Shown here piece after piece: positions 15,523-20,836 of a DNA stretch of 20,836 nt (positions within the stretch are counted from its first letter, which is position 1; every line of letters starts with the position of its first letter). This DNA comes from HGM12669 sp048527645 (GTDB taxonomy: Bacteria; Bacillota; Clostridia; Oscillospirales; CAG-272), in assembly GCA_048527645.1 (NCBI GenBank), contig DBGFNI010000136.1, positions 1 to 20,836 on the forward strand, given 5' to 3'. The position numbers and the translations under genes were made by a program. The notes under the pieces were generated by a model, which was given only the letters and a program-made list of their open reading frames with translations, did not search any database and was not told the DNA's origin.

Positions 15523-18500
15523 ATGACTGCATTTCCTTATTATCACGAGAACCCATCTGCACTGCATATCGGAAGCGAGCCGGCGCGCGCATACTTTATT
15601 CCCTACGCAACCGAGGCACAGGCTATTAAGGGAAAGCGGGAACGTTCCCCGTTTTTCAAAAATCTTTGCGGCACTTGGCGTTTCACCTGGTTTGATTCGT
15701 TTGCCAAAGCGGCGGAGCACATTGCCCTAATGGACAATGATGAGCTGTCTTTCTGCCTGCCGCAAGTGGACTCGGAAACGATCACCGTGCCGATGTCCTG
15801 GCAGATGTACCGCGACCGCGGATACGACGCGCCGATGTATACGAACTTCAACTATCCGTTTCTCGTCTGCCCGCCGTATATCCCGGATCAAACCCCCTGC
15901 GGGCTGTATCAGACAGACTTTTCTCTGACAGATACCGTGCTTGAGAAAAAGGATATTCTGCTGAATTTTGAAGGGGTGGAAAGCTGCTACTATCTTTGGG
16001 TAAACGGCAGTTTTGCCGGATACAGCCAGGTGTCTCACGCCACCGGCGAATTCAATATCACCCGGTGGGTGCACCCCGGCGTAAATGAGCTGCGCGTTCT
16101 GGTGCTCAAATGGTGCGACGGGTCGTATCTGGAGGATCAGGACATGTTCCGTTTTGCCGGGATTACGCGGGATGTGTATCTGCTGTACCGTGATCGTGCA
16201 CGCATCACGGACTACACCCTTCGGCAATCCTTGCAAAACGATTTTTCCTCTGCGCAGCTGCACATTTCTCTTTTGACCGACGCCCCGCTGCACGCCGAAT
16301 GTACGCTGTATGCCCCAAGCGGAGAAACGGTCGCCCACACAGCCTTTGCAAACAACGAAGCGACCCTGCACATTGCTGACCCCGCGCTATGGAATGCGGA
16401 GCAGCCGAATCTCTATACGCTGGTCATCTTCTGCGGCGAAGAATACATCGCGCAGAAGGTCGGCCTGCGCAAGCTGGAAATACGCAGCGGCGTCGTATAT
16501 CTCAACGGCAAAAAGATCAAATGCAAGGGTGTCAACCGGCACGACAGCCATCCGACCCTCGGCCACACCACGCCCTATGCACACATGGTCAACGATATTA
16601 AAATCATCAAGCGGCACAATATCAACATGGTTCGCACCTCGCATTATCCCAACGATCCCCGCTTTACAGAGCTGTGCGATCTCTACGGACTGATGGTGAT
16701 GGAGGAGGCCGATCTGGAAACGCACGGCATGGGTCTGGGAGAAGACGAGAATCTCTCCGGTGACCCGGCATGGGAGGCCGCCTTTGTTGACCGCGCGGAG
16801 CGTATGTATCAGCGGGACAAAAACCGCACCAGCATCCTGTTCTGGTCTTTGGGCAACGAATGTGCCTGCGGCAAAAACCATGTGAAAATGAGCGAATATC
16901 TGCGCTCTCACGACCCCGACCGTCCCATCCATTTCGAGCGCAGCCGCTTCGGCACCGACTATTTTGACATAGTCGATCTGCGCAGCGACATGTATTCGGC
17001 GCCGGAGGAGATTGAGCCGATGCTCAACGACCCCGCATCCGAAAAGCCCTATTTTCTCTGCGAATACTGCCATGCAATGGGCAACGGCCCGGGCAACCTG
17101 TATCAGTATTGGAAGCTGATTGATCAGTATGACAACTTTTTCGGCGGCTGTGTGTGGGAGCTTACCGACCACGCCGTTGCCTGCGTCACCGAAGACGGGA
17201 CGCCCGGCTATCTGTACGGCGGCGACCACGGCGAAGTGCCCCACGACGGCAATTTCTGCGTGGACGGACTGGTCTACCCCGACCGCCGCGTGCATACGGG
17301 ACTGCTGGAGTACAAGGAGATAATCGCGCCGGTGCGCGCGGCGCTTCTGTCCAGACAAGACTCGACGGTCACGGTACGCCTGACCAACACGCTGAACTTT
17401 TCCGATCTTTCCGCACTGCGCCTGTACTGGAGCTATGAGGAAAACGGCGTGCGTCTCTCCGGCGGTTCGGCACAGATTGATGCCGCCGCGGGTGAAAGCG
17501 CCGATCTCACCCTTCCAACAGGTCATATGGATGAGAAAAAATACGGTTTTCTCAACCTCCGAATCTGTCAGGACACCGATACGCTTTGGGCAGACGCCGG
17601 CTATGAGGTTTGCCACATGCAGCTGCAAATCAGCGAGCCCGTTTCTGCCGCACGTTCCGCTTATCATTGCAATGCCGTAGATGTCGCGCAGGCAGGCGCA
17701 GTGTATTCCGTTTACGCAGGTGACGTGCTCTACCGCTTTGACAGCGAGAGCGGCATGCTCTGCGCCGCAGAGCATAACGGGACAGAGCTGCTCAAGTGCC
17801 CGATGAGCTTTAACCTCTGGAGAGCGCCGATCGACAATGACATGTGGTGCGCTCCTGAATTCAAAAAGAATTTCTACCACGCCGCGCAAACCAAGTGCCT
17901 CTCCTTTGAGCAAGCGGACATCAGCGAAAGCAGCGTTTGCTTCCGCGCGCACTATCTGGTCGGCGGACGCTCCGTCAAGCCGGTTTTGGATATTCATGCG
18001 GACTATACCGTGCAGCAGAGCGGCGCGTTGCAGATTGCGCTGCACGCTGATTGGTGCAACGGCGGGCACTGGCTGCCGCGGTTCGGTCTGGAACTTGTTA
18101 TGCCGCAGGGCTTTGAGTGCTTCTCCTATTTCGGGCTGGGCCCCACCGAGGCATATGAGGACAAGTGCCATTTGGGCACCGTTCGCGTTTGGGAAAGCAC
18201 CGTGACCGACAACCACGAACCGTATATCTTCCCGCAGGAAAACGGTTCCCACGCACGCACGCGCTGGGCTGCCGTTTCCGACGCGGTGCAGCAGGGACTT
18301 TTGGTGAAAGCCTGCGGCGACACGCAATATTTCTCCTGCAATGCAAGTCATTACAGTGATGAAATGCTCACGCAAGCCGCACATGAGCAGGATCTGGTCC
18401 CCGCGCCGGAGACATTTTTCCGCATCGACTGGAAGATGAGCGGACTGGGCTCCGCTTCCTGCGGCCCCGGTATGGAGGAATGTTACCATGCCTGCGCAGA

Positions 18501-18567
18501 ACACATTGATTTTTCCGTGCAGCTGCTGCCCTGCCATCTGGGAGACACCGATCCGTTCGATGTCTGA
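15523..18567 (+). CDS. GH2 beta-galactosidase (LacZ-type)
   Basis: This 1014-residue enzyme is a full-length LacZ-type glycoside hydrolase family 2 protein that cleaves terminal beta-galactosides with retention. Domains in order are a jelly-roll sugar-binding domain (about residues 45-225), an immunoglobulin-like domain (about 226-325), the TIM barrel (about 326-620), a second immunoglobulin-like domain, and the C-terminal beta-galactosidase small-chain domain (from about 730). In the barrel, GVNRHDSHPTLGH precedes the acid/base Glu446 in WSLGNE and the nucleophile Glu514 in FLCEYCHAMGNGPG. No signal peptide is present, so it acts in the cytoplasm. GAGAGG lies 5 nt before ATG 15523. It is probably co-transcribed with thuA. 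Other galactosides or galactose-containing glycans are possible substrates, since no transporter is visible to narrow this. Confidence 0.93.
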   Translation: MTAFPYYHENPSALHIGSEPARAYFIPYATEAQAIKGKRERSPFFKNLCGTWRFTWFDSFAKAAEHIALMDNDELSFCLPQVDSETITVPMSWQMYRDRGYDAPMYTNFNYPFLVCPPYIPDQTPCGLYQTDFSLTDTVLEKKDILLNFEGVESCYYLWVNGSFAGYSQVSHATGEFNITRWVHPGVNELRVLVLKWCDGSYLEDQDMFRFAGITRDVYLLYRDRARITDYTLRQSLQNDFSSAQLHISLLTDAPLHAECTLYAPSGETVAHTAFANNEATLHIADPALWNAEQPNLYTLVIFCGEEYIAQKVGLRKLEIRSGVVYLNGKKIKCKGVNRHDSHPTLGHTTPYAHMVNDIKIIKRHNINMVRTSHYPNDPRFTELCDLYGLMVMEEADLETHGMGLGEDENLSGDPAWEAAFVDRAERMYQRDKNRTSILFWSLGNECACGKNHVKMSEYLRSHDPDRPIHFERSRFGTDYFDIVDLRSDMYSAPEEIEPMLNDPASEKPYFLCEYCHAMGNGPGNLYQYWKLIDQYDNFFGGCVWELTDHAVACVTEDGTPGYLYGGDHGEVPHDGNFCVDGLVYPDRRVHTGLLEYKEIIAPVRAALLSRQDSTVTVRLTNTLNFSDLSALRLYWSYEENGVRLSGGSAQIDAAAGESADLTLPTGHMDEKKYGFLNLRICQDTDTLWADAGYEVCHMQLQISEPVSAARSAYHCNAVDVAQAGAVYSVYAGDVLYRFDSESGMLCAAEHNGTELLKCPMSFNLWRAPIDNDMWCAPEFKKNFYHAAQTKCLSFEQADISESSVCFRAHYLVGGRSVKPVLDIHADYTVQQSGALQIALHADWCNGGHWLPRFGLELVMPQGFECFSYFGLGPTEAYEDKCHLGTVRVWESTVTDNHEPYIFPQENGSHARTRWAAVSDAVQQGLLVKACGDTQYFSCNASHYSDEMLTQAAHEQDLVPAPETFFRIDWKMSGLGSASCGPGMEECYHACAEHIDFSVQLLPCHLGDTDPFDV

Positions 18568-18593
18568 TCCGCCGAAAGGCTCCCACACATAGC

Positions 18594-18637
18594 AAAACCG
18601 TCTCACCCATCCGAAAAACGGAGGGTGAGACGGTTTT
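18594..18637. terminator. Strong bidirectional intrinsic terminator between convergent genes
   Basis: A perfect 15-bp stem (18594-18608 with 18623-18637, arms AAAACCGTCTCACCC and its complement) continues inside as TCCG/CGGA around an AAAAA loop, with one bulged base. The stem itself ends in TTTT on both strands. It begins 27 nt after the beta-galactosidase stop and ends 36 nt from the stop of the opposing PurL-like gene, so it probably serves both. Confidence 0.88.
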
Positions 18638-18672
18638 ATGTTTTGCATTTCAAAACGTGCCGGACGGAAATA

Positions 18673-20836
18673 TCAGTCTTTGAAATAGGAGATCCCGCTC
18701 TCAATGATCGGCTGCTCCTTGTTTCCCTTTGCATCAAGCAGCAGCGAACGGTCAATTGTCTCAAACCGGCACAGCTTGCCTAAAATTCTGCCGTCCGCGC
18801 TGATCAGCGATTCGATCCCGCCGAAGCACAGCGAAGGGTTGTACAGATAGTCCATCGTGGCATTTCCGCCCCGATCAACAAACTGACTGCCGATCATATC
18901 ATACTTGCGCAGCAGCCGAAAGGCCTCATCGTTCATCTGCAATCTGCCGCATTCCATAGAAAAGACAGAGGTGTAGATGTCCCCCTGCTCCTGCTTTAAC
19001 AGCCAGGGGGAATTGCGCGTGACGGTTCTGGTCTGCACCATGCGGCAGCAGGCAGAGCCGGTCGGGTTGGGTTGAAAATACAGATTGTTTTGCCCCAGAC
19101 AGCTTTGAAACTCCGGGTTTTCTGCCATCGGACCGCGTAAAAACATATCTGCCTGCGCCAGCGCACAAAAGCCGCCGCCCACGCCGAGTATCAGACCGTC
19201 ATTGGCATACAGGAAGTTATCCAGCGCTTCTTTCACCGGCGCATATTGCAAAAGCGCAACCATTTTCCCGCTGACTGCGCCGAATCCCATCGGAGAAAAG
19301 GCACGTTCCGTCAGCACCAGAATCTGGCTCTGCTCCAAATGGTTGATCACCTGTGCGGCTACATCCTCAATATACCGATTCGCCGTGACAAAGCGGTCGA
19401 TCGTCACAATCGCGCCCTTTTCCATAAAGCGGCGGCGCAAATCCACCTCACTCTGGTCATTGCGGAATACGGGGATGTAGACGCGCGGCAGCGCACAGCG
19501 CGTCATCGCCTTGCGGCTGCGCATCACCGGAGAGGGCACGCCGTACAGCGTCTCGGAAATATATGCGTTGTCCGTGAGCCCGGCGGATTTGTAATGGATG
19601 TCGCTGTTTTTCCGCCATGCATGCTCCAGCGTGGCAAGCGAAATGGTTTCGTTGTCTAAGAACAGGTTTTGAGAATCCTTGGTATACCCCAGCAGCTCAC
19701 CGTTCAACTCTTCATCCGTCTCGACCAAAAAACAGCCGTAGCCCGGCTCCCAGAGATGCGCGGGATTGATGCGGTGGCGAAAATGAAAGCCCACGTGATT
19801 GCCCAAACACATTTTGCAAACCGCCTCGCCGATGCCTCCCAGCCCAAGCGCGCGGGCAGAACGAATCTTGCCGCTGCGAATCAGATCGGATACATATTCA
19901 CACATTTCATGCAAATTGTCCCCCTCGGGCAAAAGCGTTTGCAGATCGGCAGAAGGAGTCAGCAAATACACCTTGCTGCCCGCCTTGCAAAAAGAAGAAG
20001 AAATCAAGCCCTGCACCGTGGAATGGGAAAGTGAAAAGGTCGTGATCGAGGGCGCCTGACGCTTGACGCGATCGCGGTTAAACAGGCGAAAACTCGTCTG
20101 CAGACAAACCGTCTGCAAATCCATCTGCGCCTGATAATATCCCAGCGCAATTGCGATCGCCTGCGAATAGTCGATTTCTCCCTCTCGGTCGGTGGCAAAC
20201 TCCACCGACGGCGAAAGAAAAATCTCACCGGGGCTGCACCCCGCGGCGATCAAACGCGTGTAAGCGTGCACCGCGGAATAATACGCGTTGTGATACGGAC
20301 TGATGTCCGAATATTGCTGTAAAAAGCCGACGCCCGCCACCGCCGCCGTATCGGTGATTTCGCCGTGGAGCGGAATCTTCGCAGCAAGCACGTCATGCAT
20401 TTGCGTGTGATACCGTCCGCCCAAAGGCGCAAGCAGGCTCCCGCAGCCGACAGAAAAGGCCATTCGGGTGACGATCGGATCCTCGCTGGAAAAATTGGGA
20501 TCGTGCAGCTTGCTGACAAACAGTTCCTCCGCGCTGCGGCACCGATTCTCGGATTGATGCTCAAAGAGCAGCGCGCCGGTGTTGACCTTGTCAATCGAGG
20601 CGGTGACCATTTTCCGCGCGCCCATCGAGCGCAAAAACTCATCCGCCACACCCGCTACCACCCGGTTGCCGATGCAAAAGCGCCAGATGCTGTCGCCCGT
20701 ATAAGACGCAATGGGACGGCATGAGAGGTTCTCCTTTTTGACGCACTCCTCCAGCCGGCGGATATTCACCTGGCTGACCACACAAAAGACAAAATCCGTA
20801 TATGCCGCGGATAACATTTCCTGCCACAGTGTTTTA
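18673..20836 (-). CDS. PurL (FGAM synthase)-like protein lacking catalytic residues; N-terminus beyond window
   Basis: This frame is open for 720 codons and continues past the right edge with no upstream stop, so the first visible ATG (20817) is probably internal. Residue numbers here count from that Met. It aligns from memory with the C-terminal 60 percent of clade II PurL (about 1240 residues), which makes formylglycinamidine ribonucleotide in purine synthesis. Shared scaffold includes SPYHNAYYSAVHA, AGSKVYLL, VYIPVF, RNSPWL, SQFVDRGGNATMDYLYNP, DGRILGK and GNKEQPIIESGISYF. Functional motifs are changed: GICNGFQ is GVGGGFC (nucleophile Cys to Gly547), SHGEG is SMECG (His and Glu lost, 620-624), GGKDSMSG is CLQTSFRL (238-245), PGTN is RNDQ, and MGHSER is LCRFET. 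It is probably a pseudoenzyme with a new role rather than a working PurL. No purine genes adjoin it. Confidence 0.85.
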   Translation of the reverse strand, partial: KTLWQEMLSAAYTDFVFCVVSQVNIRRLEECVKKENLSCRPIASYTGDSIWRFCIGNRVVAGVADEFLRSMGARKMVTASIDKVNTGALLFEHQSENRCRSAEELFVSKLHDPNFSSEDPIVTRMAFSVGCGSLLAPLGGRYHTQMHDVLAAKIPLHGEITDTAAVAGVGFLQQYSDISPYHNAYYSAVHAYTRLIAAGCSPGEIFLSPSVEFATDREGEIDYSQAIAIALGYYQAQMDLQTVCLQTSFRLFNRDRVKRQAPSITTFSLSHSTVQGLISSSFCKAGSKVYLLTPSADLQTLLPEGDNLHEMCEYVSDLIRSGKIRSARALGLGGIGEAVCKMCLGNHVGFHFRHRINPAHLWEPGYGCFLVETDEELNGELLGYTKDSQNLFLDNETISLATLEHAWRKNSDIHYKSAGLTDNAYISETLYGVPSPVMRSRKAMTRCALPRVYIPVFRNDQSEVDLRRRFMEKGAIVTIDRFVTANRYIEDVAAQVINHLEQSQILVLTERAFSPMGFGAVSGKMVALLQYAPVKEALDNFLYANDGLILGVGGGFCALAQADMFLRGPMAENPEFQSCLGQNNLYFQPNPTGSACCRMVQTRTVTRNSPWLLKQEQGDIYTSVFSMECGRLQMNDEAFRLLRKYDMIGSQFVDRGGNATMDYLYNPSLCFGGIESLISADGRILGKLCRFETIDRSLLLDAKGNKEQPIIESGISYFKD

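Noticed and set aside
16387..18648. A 753-codon open frame on the minus strand opposite the beta-galactosidase
   Set aside because: It is fully antisense to a clear GH2 gene, has no recognisable domain or ribosome binding site, and reads as a composition effect of GC-rich codons on the other strand.
18673..20817. Reading the PurL-like gene as a complete short gene starting at 20817
   Set aside because: The frame stays open to the window edge, no ribosome binding site is seen before 20817, and the homology continues upstream of that Met, so it is most likely the C-terminal part of a longer gene.
18673..20836. Calling the PurL-like gene a pseudogene
   Set aside because: There are no stops or frameshifts in 720 codons and the scaffold motifs are preserved in order, which suits a maintained non-catalytic protein better than decay.

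Overview
The window looks like chromosomal DNA from a Gram-positive anaerobe of the class Clostridia, most likely an Oscillospiraceae/Ruminococcaceae-type gut bacterium. Supporting signs are the moderately high GC (mid-50s percent by eye), AGGAGG-type ribosome binding sites, several TTG starts, sigma-A type promoters (TTGAAA/TATAAT, TTGACA/TATGAT), and the gene set CdaA-CdaR, RelA-Dtd-HemZ and clade II PurL-type sequence. The lineage is inferred from protein families and gene order; no database search was possible.

Positions 1-12983, minus strand. Ten tightly packed genes read leftwards from one strong promoter at about 13035-13063: cdaA (c-di-AMP synthase), cdaR (its YbbR-domain partner), a COG2509 FAD-dependent oxidoreductase, an RseC/SoxR-reducing-type membrane protein, recJ, relA/spoT (ppGpp synthase/hydrolase), dtd, hemZ, a uridine-kinase-like nucleoside kinase, and a MurJ/SpoVB-type lipid flippase cut by the left edge. 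Gaps are mostly under 45 nt, with overlaps at cdaA/cdaR and recJ/relA. The run therefore joins synthesis of two nucleotide second messengers with DNA repair, tRNA proofreading, haem chemistry and envelope assembly. A perfect 18-bp inverted repeat lies in the first codons of the flippase gene.

Positions 12984-14720. A divergent promoter region separates cdaA from ispD-ispF, two translationally coupled MEP-pathway isoprenoid genes on the plus strand. The ispD promoter contains a perfect 8-bp palindrome spanning its -35 and -10 boxes. A weak terminator-like hairpin follows ispF.

Positions 14615-18637, plus strand. A two-gene sugar cassette: a ThuA-family protein with its own promoter and a 10-bp inverted repeat in its leader, then a large GH2 (LacZ-type) beta-galactosidase. 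The thuA gene is bracketed by two nearly identical hairpins 1 kb apart. A strong, probably bidirectional terminator closes the cassette.

Positions 18673-20836, minus strand. The C-terminal 720 residues of a PurL (FGAM synthase)-like protein that runs off the right edge. Its frame is fully open and its scaffold is recognisable, but the glutaminase Cys, His and Glu and several synthetase-domain signature motifs are all substituted. It appears to be a PurL-derived pseudoenzyme, and it is the most unusual object in the window.
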